Below, piece after piece: positions 1 through 8,285 of a stretch of 64,000 bases of DNA (its first letter is position 1; every line of letters begins with the position of its first letter). Where the stretch lies: the NCBI GenBank assembly GCA_041395325.1, contig JAWLAT010000001.1, positions 186,001 to 250,000 on the forward strand, given 5' to 3'. The notes under the pieces were generated by a model. It ran no database searches and was not told the DNA's origin. It saw nothing but the letters and a program-made list of their open reading frames with translations. This DNA is from JAWLAT01 sp041395325 (lineage in GTDB: Bacteria; Pseudomonadota; Gammaproteobacteria; Xanthomonadales; SZUA-5). A program made the position numbers and the translations under genes.

Positions 1-1
1 G

Positions 2-1132
2 GGCAGCGATGGCCGCCTCTGGGCCTACGGCGCCGGTGGGATCTGGCACCGTCCCGTAGAGGCCGAATGGCGGGAACTGCGTTTGCGCCATCTCCGTCGG
101 GGCCAGTTGCTGGCTCACTACATCGAGGGTGATGGTGCGCTGACACTGGTGGCATCCCATCAGTTGTTGCTGTTTCGACCGCGACCGGATCTGGCTGAGC
201 GGTCGGACAGCGGCGTGCCAGGCGTGCGTCTGACGGCGGTGCAGCAGGTCTTTCCGAACGGTGCGGCGCAACCATTGGAGCTGCAGACAGCACCGGCATC
301 GCTGCAGGCCGGCGACTATGCATTGTCCTTCCAGTTTGCGCTGCCTGAGATGTCGGTACCGGGTGGCGCGCGCTATCGGGCCCGGCTGGAGGGCTACAAC
401 GAACCCTGGTCGGAGTGGTCGCGGACCCGGGCATTTGCCTATTCCCGTTTGCGTCCAGGCGACTATGTGCTGCAGGTGCAGGCACGCGATGCCGCCGGGC
501 GCGAATCGTCCATCGAGCCCTACCGATTCAGTATCCAGCCTCCCTGGTACGCACGCGGGTGGGTGGCGGCACTCGCCTTCGTGCTGGCGCTCTTGCTGGC
601 CGCGTGGCTGCTGCGCTGGTTCGTCCGCCGTCGTCTGCACCGTCTGCAGGCCGAGCGCGAGCGGCTGGCGGAGCTGGTCGCCGAGCGCACCCGTGAGCTG
701 GCCACGGCCAACCGTCAGCTGCAGCAGATCGCGCACCTGGACGGCCTTACCGGCATCGCCAATCGTCGTCGGCTCGACGACCACCTGGAACAGATCTGGC
801 GCCAGGCCTGTGCCGCCGGGACGCGGGTGGCGTTGCTGGCTGCCGCAGTCCGCGAAGCCGACGATCTGCTGGCGCGCTTCGGCGGCGAGGAATTCCTGGT
901 GGTCTTGCCGGGTCTGGACAGCGCGGCGGCCAGCCGGCTGGCCAACGATCTGCGCCAGCAAGTCGAAGCGGCCGCTCTGGGGGCCACCGTCTCCATCGGT
1001 GTGGCCAGCCACTACGCCCCCGACAGCACCCTGCAGGCGCTGCTGCAGGCCGCCGATCAGGCGCTTTATGCGGCCAAGGACAGTGGTCGCAATCGGGTCG
1101 CAAGTGCGCCGGATTCGCCAGCGATCGCCTGA
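2..1132 (+). CDS. C-terminal part of a beta-propeller/Y_Y_Y sensor with a shortened GGDEF domain
   Basis: The frame is open from base 2, so the gene begins outside the window; the first in-frame ATG is internal. The visible start still reads like a propeller repeat (DGRLWAYGAGGIWHR). A Y_Y_Y-type beta-sandwich follows, with YNEPWSEWS and LRPGDYVLQVQARD, then one membrane segment, a coiled coil and a GGDEF domain with LTGIANRRRLDDH and RFGGEEF. This is the architecture of membrane sensors that read a periplasmic signal and signal through c-di-GMP. The GGDEF domain is odd: between TRVALL and AAAVREADD the stretch that normally holds the metal-binding Asp, the FK..ND segment and the GH..GD loop is absent, about 25 residues. 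Cyclase activity is therefore doubtful; a degenerate, regulatory role is inferred. Confidence 0.8.
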   Translation, partial: GSDGRLWAYGAGGIWHRPVEAEWRELRLRHLRRGQLLAHYIEGDGALTLVASHQLLLFRPRPDLAERSDSGVPGVRLTAVQQVFPNGAAQPLELQTAPASLQAGDYALSFQFALPEMSVPGGARYRARLEGYNEPWSEWSRTRAFAYSRLRPGDYVLQVQARDAAGRESSIEPYRFSIQPPWYARGWVAALAFVLALLLAAWLLRWFVRRRLHRLQAERERLAELVAERTRELATANRQLQQIAHLDGLTGIANRRRLDDHLEQIWRQACAAGTRVALLAAAVREADDLLARFGGEEFLVVLPGLDSAAASRLANDLRQQVEAAALGATVSIGVASHYAPDSTLQALLQAADQALYAAKDSGRNRVASAPDSPAIA

Positions 1133-1231
1133 GCCACGGAGGCCGGATCAAGACTGGCGCATGGGCGTTTCCAGATCCGTCCATTAGACTTGCATGCTCC
1201 GATGCGTGCCCTCCCTTTGCGAACCTGACCG

Positions 1232-2119
1232 ATGTCACTCAGCGATCAGCTGCAGCACCTGTGGTTTCCCCAGCTGGGTGTGCGTGGCGCCTATGTGCGT
1301 CTGCAGGAGAGCCTGCACGACATGCCTGGCCACGCCAACGGCGAAGCGAGTGTGCGTCCCTTGCTGGGTTCGGCGGTCGCTGCCGCCGCCCTGCTGCAAG
1401 GCAATCTGAAGTCGGACACGCGGCTGCGCCTGCAATTGCAGGGCGATCAGGTGCTGCGTCTGCTGTTTGCCGAGTGCAACGCCGAGGGTGAACTGCGCGG
1501 CTTGTTGCGCTTGGCCGATGGCCATGCGCAAGTGCCGCCGTTGGCCGAACTGGACAGCAACACGGTGCTGGCCATCACGCTGGATCCGGCCAGTGGTGGC
1601 TCGCGTTACCAGGCGCTGGTCCCGCTGCTGGGCGATCGGCTGGACGAGGCACTGGGACATTACTTCGAACAGTCCGAGCAGCTGCCCACCCGCCTGCTGT
1701 TGGCCGCCGACCAGCACGGAGCTACCGGACTGATGCTGCAGCGAATGCCGGGCAGTGGTGGCAGCAGCGAGCTGTTGGACGAAGACGGCTGGCCACGGTT
1801 GGGCGTGTTGCTGGACACCCTGCAGGACGAGGAGTTGCTGCAGACCGAGCCAGCGCTGCTCTGGCACCGGCTCTTCCACGAAGAACAGTTGGAAGTGCGC
1901 GCAGGGCGTCGATTGCGCTTTGGCTGCAGCTGCTCGCGCGAGCGCGTCATCGAGATGTTCCGCGTGCTGGGGCTGGATGAGAGCATGGCGGCACTGCAGG
2001 ACGATGGTCGTGCCGAAGTCGATTGCGAGTTCTGCGGCCGTCAGTACCATTTCGACCGTGTCGACCTGGAGAGTCTGTTCCACGGGCCGCAGCCGCCGGG
2101 ATCCACGCAACAACACTGA
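1232..2119 (+). CDS. hslO: Hsp33 family redox-regulated chaperone
   Basis: Hsp33 is a cytoplasmic holdase activated by oxidative unfolding. The protein is 295 residues, the usual family length. Near the C-terminus it carries the zinc-binding cysteines as FGCSCSRERV and DCEFCGRQY, a CxC plus CxxC arrangement that releases zinc on oxidation. N-terminal features fit the family: GHANGEASVRPLLGSAVAAAALL followed by LKSDTRLRLQLQGD. The ATG at 1232 is preceded by a weak purine stretch. It stands alone between the sensor gene and the ribosomal protein genes, so it is probably its own transcription unit. Confidence 0.95.
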   Translation: MSLSDQLQHLWFPQLGVRGAYVRLQESLHDMPGHANGEASVRPLLGSAVAAAALLQGNLKSDTRLRLQLQGDQVLRLLFAECNAEGELRGLLRLADGHAQVPPLAELDSNTVLAITLDPASGGSRYQALVPLLGDRLDEALGHYFEQSEQLPTRLLLAADQHGATGLMLQRMPGSGGSSELLDEDGWPRLGVLLDTLQDEELLQTEPALLWHRLFHEEQLEVRAGRRLRFGCSCSRERVIEMFRVLGLDESMAALQDDGRAEVDCEFCGRQYHFDRVDLESLFHGPQPPGSTQQH

Positions 2120-2153
2120 TCCGCACCCGAAGCGATCTCGCGCTGTTCGTGGC

Positions 2154-2183
2154 TTGACCGAGATGTCGGTATCCCGCTATCCT
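2154..2183 (+). promoter_or_regulatory. Probable sigma-70 promoter of rplU-rpmA
   Basis: TTGACC at 2154-2159 and TATCCT at 2178-2183 are separated by 18 bases and lie about 37 bases upstream of the rplU start. Match to the consensus is good for such a GC-rich region. No other equally good pair lies in the hslO-rplU gap. Prediction from sequence only. Confidence 0.5.
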
Positions 2184-2219
2184 TCCGCGTCTTTTCGCGC
2201 AGTCCGCAGAGTCACGAAC

Positions 2220-2531
2220 ATGTACGCAGTATTTGCAACCGGTGGCAAGCAGTACCGGGCCGCTCCCGGCGATGTCCTTCGGGTCGAGAAGCTGGACGTC
2301 GAGGCCGGTGCCACGGTCGAACTGGATCAGGTCCTGATGGTCTCCAACGAAGGCCAGATCAACGTCGGCGCGCCGACGATCAGCGGCGCCAGCGTGTCCG
2401 CGACGGTTCGTGGCCACGGTCGTGGCGACAAGATCCTGGTGGTCAAGTTCCGCCGCCGCAAGCACCATCGCAAGCAGATGGGGCATCGGCAGCACTACAC
2501 CGAGATCGAAATCACCGGCATCAACGGTTAA
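2220..2531 (+). CDS. rplU: 50S ribosomal protein L21
   Basis: L21 binds 23S rRNA in the large subunit. The 103-residue product starts MYAVFATGGKQYRAAPGD, the classic L21 N-terminus, and contains KFRRRKHHRKQMGHRQ near the C-terminus, matching the family signature. A longer upstream frame exists, but the family start is clearly the ATG at 2220. It precedes rpmA by 12 bases and obgE follows, the conserved rplU-rpmA-obgE order. Confidence 0.98.
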   Translation: MYAVFATGGKQYRAAPGDVLRVEKLDVEAGATVELDQVLMVSNEGQINVGAPTISGASVSATVRGHGRGDKILVVKFRRRKHHRKQMGHRQHYTEIEITGING

Positions 2532-2543
2532 GGAGCTCCGCTC

Positions 2544-2813
2544 ATGGCACACAAGAAGGCAGCGGGCTCTTCCCGCAACGGCCGCGATTCCAATCCGAAG
2601 TACCTGGGCGTGAAGCGCTATGGCGGCGAGCAGGTCAGCGCCGGCAACATCCTGGTGCGTCAGCGCGGTACGCGCTTTCATGCCGGCGAGAACGTCGGTG
2701 TGGGTCGCGACCACACGCTGTTTGCCCTGGCCGACGGCAAGGTGCAGTTCCGCACCGGCGGTCCGCGCAATCGCAAGATGGTGACCGTGGTGACTGAGGC
2801 GGCCGACGCCTGA
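2544..2813 (+). CDS. rpmA: 50S ribosomal protein L27
   Basis: L27 reaches towards the peptidyl transferase centre with its N-terminal tail. The 89-residue product begins MAHKKAAGSSRNGRDSNPK and continues with LGVKRYGGE and RQRGTRFHAGENVGVGRD, the L27 signature. The start has AAGGAG eight bases upstream. It is co-transcribed with rplU and followed by a strong intrinsic terminator, so obgE probably has at least some separate expression. Confidence 0.98.
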   Translation: MAHKKAAGSSRNGRDSNPKYLGVKRYGGEQVSAGNILVRQRGTRFHAGENVGVGRDHTLFALADGKVQFRTGGPRNRKMVTVVTEAADA

Positions 2814-2840
2814 GTCGGTCCCGCCACGGTGTGTCGAAGG

Positions 2841-2864
2841 ACCCCGCCTGGTGCGGGGTTTTTC
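2841..2864 (+). terminator. Intrinsic terminator after rpmA
   Basis: ACCCCGC (2841-2847) and GCGGGGT (2853-2859) form a GC-rich 7-bp stem with a five-base loop, followed directly by a T run. It lies about 30 bases past the rpmA stop. Confidence 0.85.
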
Positions 2865-2929
2865 GTTTCTCGGCCCCTCCGAACGTGGCAGCGTGTGCGA
2901 CTGGCGGGCTCCGACATGAGGAATGAGCG

Positions 2930-3976
2930 ATGAAGTTTGTTGATGAAGCCGTGATCGAAGTCCAGGCCGGCAACGGCGGGCATGGCTGCGCCAGCTTTCG
3001 TCGCGAGAAGTACATTCCCTTCGGTGGCCCCGACGGTGGTGACGGGGGTGATGGTGGTTCGATTCACCTGATTGCCGACGAAGGCCTGAACACGCTGGTC
3101 GACTTCCGCCATCAGCGCAAATTCCGGGCCGGTCGCGGCCAGAACGGCATGGGCAGCCAGTGCACCGGCGCCCGCGGCGAGGACCTGCAGGTGCGCGTGC
3201 CCGTCGGCACTGTGGTCGAAGACGCCGATACCGGCGAGGTGATTGGCGATCTGGTCGATCATCGGCAGAAGCTGCTGGTTGCCCGCGGCGGCGAAGGCGG
3301 CCGCGGCAACATCCATTTCAAGAGTTCCACCAATCGGGCACCCCGGCAGTTCACCCACGGCACGCCGGGTGAGGCACGGCGTCTGCGCATGCAGCTCAAG
3401 GTGCTGGCCGATGTGGGCCTGCTGGGCTTCCCCAATGCCGGCAAGTCGACGCTGATCAGCGCAGTCTCGGCGGCGCGCCCCAAAGTCGCCGACTATCCCT
3501 TCACGACGCTGCATCCAAACCTTGGCGTCGTGCGGCTGGATACCGAGCACAGCTTCGTGATCGCCGATATCCCGGGGCTGATCGAAGGCGCCGCCGAAGG
3601 CGCTGGCCTGGGCATTCACTTTCTCAAGCATCTGTCGCGCACCGGACTGCTTTGGCACCTGGTCGATCTGGCACCACTCGATGAAACCGACCCGGTGCAG
3701 AGCGTTCGGGCGATCAGCGCCGAGTTGGGCAAGTTCGATCCCGAGCTGCTCGACAAGCCACGCTGGCTGGTGTTCACCAAGGCCGACCAACTCGAAGACG
3801 ACGAGGCCGCCGAGCGGGTCCGCCAGGCCGTCGCCGAGCTGGCCTGGGATGGCCCGGTCTATCTGATCTCGTCGGTGGCTCGTCGCGGTCTGGAGCCGCT
3901 GCTGTGGGCAACGGCCGAGCAACTGCGCGCCCGCCGCGAAGCGGCTGCGGCCGAGCGCGAAGCAGCCAGCGACTGA
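2930..3976 (+). CDS. obgE: Obg family GTPase, late 50S assembly
   Basis: ObgE/CgtA is an essential GTPase that acts on the large ribosomal subunit and in stress responses. The 348-residue protein has the glycine-rich Obg fold in residues 1-158 (GNGGHGCASFRREK, GGPDGGDGGDGG) and a G domain with the P-loop GFPNAGKST at about 166-174, the G3 motif DIPGLIEGA and FTKAD as G4. The C-terminal end is short, charged and alanine-rich, as in most gammaproteobacterial ObgE. GAGG lies upstream of the ATG. It sits in the conserved rplU-rpmA-obgE context, after a terminator. Confidence 0.97.
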   Translation: MKFVDEAVIEVQAGNGGHGCASFRREKYIPFGGPDGGDGGDGGSIHLIADEGLNTLVDFRHQRKFRAGRGQNGMGSQCTGARGEDLQVRVPVGTVVEDADTGEVIGDLVDHRQKLLVARGGEGGRGNIHFKSSTNRAPRQFTHGTPGEARRLRMQLKVLADVGLLGFPNAGKSTLISAVSAARPKVADYPFTTLHPNLGVVRLDTEHSFVIADIPGLIEGAAEGAGLGIHFLKHLSRTGLLWHLVDLAPLDETDPVQSVRAISAELGKFDPELLDKPRWLVFTKADQLEDDEAAERVRQAVAELAWDGPVYLISSVARRGLEPLLWATAEQLRARREAAAAEREAASD

Positions 3977-3985
3977 TCCCCCCGG

Positions 3986-4375
3986 CTACTGCGCGGGTGG
4001 CAGTGCCGCCAACGCAGCATCCAGTCGCGGTGGATCAAAGCCGTGCAGCACCTGCGCGCCGACCTGCAGCAACGGCGTGCCCTGACCACCCAGCGCGACG
4101 AAACGTGCCTTGTGCTCGGCGCTGGCGGCAATATCGAACTCTGCGAAAGCCACACCGCGCGCCTGCAGATGTTGCCGGGCCCGTTCGCAGTAGCCGCAAT
4201 TCGGTAGCACATACATCTGTACCGAGGCTGCCTGTGCCTGGGTCGAATCCGCCTGGGCCTGCAGTGGCAGCACGAAGCCGATGCTGAGGGTGGCGATGGC
4301 GAGTGGCAGGGCCAGCAGCCTGTCGCGAAGACGAAGAGCGGTCGCTGCGCGAACCGCCAGAGATGGGTGAGTCAT
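3986..4375 (-). CDS. Exported glutaredoxin-like thiol protein
   Basis: 129 residues. Residues about 16-42 form a hydrophobic signal or anchor segment ending near LPLQAQADS, so the protein probably acts in the periplasm. The rest is a glutaredoxin/thioredoxin-like fold with the redox motif CGYC at 60-63 within VLPNCGYCERARQHL, FAEFDI as the second strand, and GQGTPLLQVG providing the cis-proline region (GTP). Together these match the family often annotated as glutaredoxin or DUF4124-linked thiol proteins. It converges on obgE with a nine-base gap. The substrate cannot be told. Confidence 0.75.
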   Translation of the reverse strand: MTHPSLAVRAATALRLRDRLLALPLAIATLSIGFVLPLQAQADSTQAQAASVQMYVLPNCGYCERARQHLQARGVAFAEFDIAASAEHKARFVALGGQGTPLLQVGAQVLHGFDPPRLDAALAALPPAQ

Positions 4376-4553
4376 GCGTGGCTCCTTGGTGGTTGGGAAC
4401 GTCCACAGAACGTCGCCCTCGTCACGAGTTCCGACTCATTCATCAACACGCGATCAGGCGAGCCGGTGATGCGACATGCCGATCGGGTCGATTGCCTCGC
4501 GTGGCAATTGGTGCAAGTCTGCGTTTGGTGCCTGCAACGAGACCGGCCGGTCG

Positions 4554-7500
4554 ATGAACGATTCCAACGCGGCCGTCATTCCCTGGCGACGCAGCCTGCT
4601 GACCAAGGCCATGGCAGGCATCGTATTGGGTCTGGTGTGCCTGATCGGCATCGTGCTGCTGGTCTTCTACTGGCGCGGATATGAGCTGCTGACCGACCGC
4701 GAACGGGCGCAGGCTTCCAGCGCCGCGCTGCGTCTGGCGGGCGAACTGGGGCAGCACCTGGCCCTGGCGGAAGGCCTGGCTGCCTCCTTGGCCAACCTGG
4801 GCGAAGTGCTGCCGCCTGATGCCGCCCTGTGGCAGCGCAGCCTGCCCCACGTGCTGGACCTGGAAGCCCGCGACAGCCTGATTGCCGGCGGTGGCCTGTG
4901 GCCCGAACCCGGCGCGTTCGCGCCTGATGTGGAGCGGTCGAGCTTCTTCTGGGGGCGCGATGCCAACGGTCGACTGCAGTTCTTCGACGACTACAACGCC
5001 ACCGATGGTCCTGGTTATCACCGCGAGGAATGGTACGTCCCGGCACGCCATCAGCAGCCCGGCCGCTGCTACTGGTCCAGGTCCTACCAGGATCCCTACA
5101 CAGCCGAGCCGATGGTGACCTGCAGTGTGCCGATGTTTGGCGCGCGTGGGCGCTTCACCGGCGTCAGTACGGTCGACTTGCGCCTGTCCGGCCTGCAGAA
5201 ATTCGTCACCGAACGCGGTCGGTCACTGCGTGGCTACGCCATGATGGTCGACCGCAACGGCACTTTCATCACGCTGCCGGGCGCTTCTGAACACGGTCAA
5301 TCAGCTCGTCTGGGCGAGTCGCTGAGCATTGCCACGCTGGCGCAGGAGATGGACACCCTGGCGCCGATGGCCGCTTTTCTTGCTCGGGCGGCCGAAACCG
5401 CCGGCCCTGTCGATGAAACCCTGGCCCGGCGCATCAGCGAAGCGGCCGACCGCATTCCGCTCGATGAAGCCAGGCGCGTGGTGGCGCAGCTGCATACCAG
5501 CGAAGCGGACGCGGCCGAAGTCAGTCAGGCCGTTTTTGACAAGGACCCCTTCCTCGGTGAGCCGGTGCTGGTCACCGCGCTGCGGCTGGGCGGCACCCAT
5601 TGGCAGCTGGTCGTCGTGCAGCCCCGACGCCTGGTGCACGAGGCCGTCGAGTCGGTGCTGACCCCCGTGGCGATCTACCTGGTGCTGGCCATCGGACTGG
5701 TGGCGCTGGTGGCCGCCTGGCTGGTGCGACGCATTCTGGTTGACCCGATTCGCCGGATGGCCGAACAGGTTCGGCAGGCGGAACTGGCGCCGGATGCTGC
5801 CAGCCGCATTGCCGTACCGGGCAAGGACGAGTTGGGTCAGCTGGCTCTCGCCTTCAACCTGCGCGCCGAGCGACTGGCGCAGAGTCATGCTCGCCTGCAG
5901 GCCTCGGCCGAGCAGTTCCGCTCTGTGACGGCGTTGGCCCATGACGCGCTGATCCAGGTCGACGAGAAGGGGCTGATTCGTACGGTCAATCCGGCCGGCG
6001 AGCGCATGTTCGGGGTCAGCGAAGGGCAGCTGCAGGGGCACTCTCTGCAGCAGCTGCTGCCGTGGAGTCCGGCTGCCGATGGCGATGGCGCCGGCGACCG
6101 CAGCGGTGGCCAATCGCGTGCCGCTACCCGGATGCGATTGCTCAATGCCACGCGCCCCGGCGGCAGCAGCTTTCCGGCCGAGGTCTCGGCCAGCTACTGG
6201 CAGGGCCCGGACGGGGGGCTCTACAACGTCCAGGTGCGCGACATCACCGAACGACGTCGGGCCGAGGAACAGGTCAAGCTGCTGGCCACTCACGACACGC
6301 TGACTGGCTTGCCCAATCGCGTGCTGTTCCAGGATCGCTTGCAGCAGGCCATCAAGCAGTGTCAGCGCAATCGACGCCCACTGGGCCTGCTGTTCCTGGA
6401 TCTGGACAACTTCAAGCTGGCCAATGACAGTCTGGGTCACGCCATCGGCGACTCGCTGCTGCGTGCGGTCAGTGAGCGCCTGCTGGCCTGCGTCAGCAGC
6501 GAAGGCAGTGTCGCGAGATTGGGGGGAGACGAATTCGCGATCCTGCTGCCGACGCTGGTGGAAGCCGGAGAAGCCGGCGAAATGGCTTCACGGGTCATCG
6601 CTGCGTTGGAGCCGGGCTTCTCCATCGACGGCCATTTCCTGCAGATCGGGGTCAGCATTGGCGTGATCCTGTGTCCCAACGACGGTACCGATCCCGACCA
6701 GTTGCTGCGCAAGGCCGATCTGGCGATGTATCACGCCAAGGCACAGGGCCGGAACACCTATCGCTTCTTCACTGAACGCCTGCGCACTGAACTGCTGGAG
6801 CGCACGGCGCTGTTGGCGGACCTGAAGCAGGCCGCGCTGGGTGAGCAGTTCATGCTGCACTACCAGCCGATCGTGGCGACTCGATCCGGGGAGGTGCACG
6901 CGGTCGAAGCCCTGCTGCGCTGGCGACACCCGCAGCGCGGCATGATCAATCCGGACACCTTCATCCCGTTGGCCGAACGCACCGGCCTGATCGTGCCGAT
7001 CGGACAATGGGTCATCGATCGCGCGCTGACCGAGTTGTCCGAGCTGGACGGGCAATTGCCCGGAGGCCGTCCGCCGCTGCGCCTGTCGGTCAATCTGTCC
7101 CTGGCGCAGTTGTCCGATCCCTCGCTGGTCGACTGGCTCGAAACCTCGCTGCGCGCGCACGATCTCAGTCCGCATCGACTGGAACTGGAGCTTACCGAGA
7201 CGGCGCTGCTGCATGATCTGGAGCATGGCATCGAGATCATGCGTCGGCTCAAGAGCCTGGGTGTGGGCCTGGTGATCGACGATTTCGGCACCGGGCATTC
7301 ATCGCTGTCCTACCTGAAGCGCTTCCCGGTCGAAAAGTTGAAGATCGACCGCAGCTTCGTCATCGGCGTGGCCAGTGACCGCGACAGCGCCGCCATTTGC
7401 CGCGCGGTCATCGGTATGGGGCGAAGTCTGGGGCTGCTGCTGGTGGCCGAAGGGGTGGAGAACGATGCCGACCTGAGCTTCGTGCGGGAGCAGGGCTTCG

Positions 7501-7583
7501 ACTTCGCGCAGGGCTATCACTATGCCGCCGCGATGCCGGCCTGGGAGTTGCGCGACTGGCTGCTGCGTCGCTGGGTCAGTTGA
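4554..7583 (+). CDS. Cache-HAMP-PAS-GGDEF-EAL c-di-GMP signalling protein
   Basis: Bifunctional-type c-di-GMP protein in the inner membrane. From the ATG at 4554 it has 1009 residues; an upstream in-frame ATG at 4476 would add 26 residues unlike a signal anchor. Order: membrane helix near residues 16-40, a large periplasmic Cache-like domain (FFDDYNATDGPG, MVDRNGTFITLPG), a second helix near 365-390, HAMP, PAS (DALIQVDEKGLIRTVNPAG), GGDEF with intact RLGGDEF near 655, and EAL with EALLRWRHP, ELTETALLHD and DDFGTGHSS. Both catalytic domains keep their signatures. Cache-domain proteins sense small ligands; which one is unknown. It converges on the receiver-Hpt gene 18 bases downstream. Confidence 0.9.
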   Translation: MNDSNAAVIPWRRSLLTKAMAGIVLGLVCLIGIVLLVFYWRGYELLTDRERAQASSAALRLAGELGQHLALAEGLAASLANLGEVLPPDAALWQRSLPHVLDLEARDSLIAGGGLWPEPGAFAPDVERSSFFWGRDANGRLQFFDDYNATDGPGYHREEWYVPARHQQPGRCYWSRSYQDPYTAEPMVTCSVPMFGARGRFTGVSTVDLRLSGLQKFVTERGRSLRGYAMMVDRNGTFITLPGASEHGQSARLGESLSIATLAQEMDTLAPMAAFLARAAETAGPVDETLARRISEAADRIPLDEARRVVAQLHTSEADAAEVSQAVFDKDPFLGEPVLVTALRLGGTHWQLVVVQPRRLVHEAVESVLTPVAIYLVLAIGLVALVAAWLVRRILVDPIRRMAEQVRQAELAPDAASRIAVPGKDELGQLALAFNLRAERLAQSHARLQASAEQFRSVTALAHDALIQVDEKGLIRTVNPAGERMFGVSEGQLQGHSLQQLLPWSPAADGDGAGDRSGGQSRAATRMRLLNATRPGGSSFPAEVSASYWQGPDGGLYNVQVRDITERRRAEEQVKLLATHDTLTGLPNRVLFQDRLQQAIKQCQRNRRPLGLLFLDLDNFKLANDSLGHAIGDSLLRAVSERLLACVSSEGSVARLGGDEFAILLPTLVEAGEAGEMASRVIAALEPGFSIDGHFLQIGVSIGVILCPNDGTDPDQLLRKADLAMYHAKAQGRNTYRFFTERLRTELLERTALLADLKQAALGEQFMLHYQPIVATRSGEVHAVEALLRWRHPQRGMINPDTFIPLAERTGLIVPIGQWVIDRALTELSELDGQLPGGRPPLRLSVNLSLAQLSDPSLVDWLETSLRAHDLSPHRLELELTETALLHDLEHGIEIMRRLKSLGVGLVIDDFGTGHSSLSYLKRFPVEKLKIDRSFVIGVASDRDSAAICRAVIGMGRSLGLLLVAEGVENDADLSFVREQGFDFAQGYHYAAAMPAWELRDWLLRRWVS

Positions 7584-7601
7584 TCGGCGAGCAATCCATG
7601 C

Positions 7602-8285
7602 TCAGGCCCGCAGTGCCGGCACCAACTGCTGCGCCGCCTCGGCATAGCGGCACCAGAGTACGTGGCGAAGGTCCGGGTTCTGCAGAGCGCCCAGCAGTTC
7701 GCCGCCGCGGCGCTGCAGATCGCTGGCACCACAGAGCGCACAGGCCGCCTGCAGCCGATGCAGGCCAGCAGCGAGCGGCGCCGTCTGGCCGGCAGTCAGC
7801 GCTTCGGCCAGTCGCGGCAGTTCGCGTTCGAGTTCGCTGGCCAGCAAGCGCCGCAGGCCTGGCAGGCTGGGCAAGCCCGCTCCCAGCGCCCGTGCCGCCG
7901 CCGCATCGTCAAGCAAGATGGTTTGGCCATCCGGTTTCACGCCGCGGCCGTTGCCCGACACCAGACTCCCTGGTAGCGAGAGCCATCGCGCCAGCTGAGC
8001 CAGGTCGATCGGCTTCTGCAGCCAGTCGGTCGCGCCGACGGGGGGTGGATCGCCACTCATCAGCAGCAGCCGCTGCGGACCGACACAGTCGCGCAGACTG
8101 TCGCCACGACCGTCCGGCAGCTGAATGTCGGCCAGGCACAGGTCAAAGCGAGCCTCGGCGAGGAGACGACGGGCTTCATTCACGCTGCCGATCGGGTGAC
8201 ACTGATGGCCCTGACCGCCAAGCAGTTCGGTCAGAAAACAACGGTTCACGACATCGTCTTCCACGATGAGGATCTGCAACGACAT
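7602..8285 (-). CDS. Receiver-Hpt phosphorelay protein
   Basis: 227 residues from the ATG at 8285; the frame extends upstream, but ILIVEDD right after this start marks the receiver N-terminus. Residues 1-105 form a short receiver with phosphoacceptor Asp in LADIQLPDG and the conserved Lys in LQKPI. Residues about 130-225 form an Hpt-like helical bundle with LHRLQAACALCGA, matching the HxL...G phosphotransfer His site. There is no histidine kinase or output domain, so it should relay phosphate between other proteins. No partner kinase is in the window. The c-di-GMP protein converging on it is the only signalling neighbour. Confidence 0.8.
   Translation of the reverse strand: MSLQILIVEDDVVNRCFLTELLGGQGHQCHPIGSVNEARRLLAEARFDLCLADIQLPDGRGDSLRDCVGPQRLLLMSGDPPPVGATDWLQKPIDLAQLARWLSLPGSLVSGNGRGVKPDGQTILLDDAAAARALGAGLPSLPGLRRLLASELERELPRLAEALTAGQTAPLAAGLHRLQAACALCGASDLQRRGGELLGALQNPDLRHVLWCRYAEAAQQLVPALRA

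Noticed and set aside
2678..3922. A 414-codon minus-strand open frame opposite rpmA and obgE
   Set aside because: It mirrors highly conserved genes and its protein has no family features; long antisense frames are expected at this GC content.
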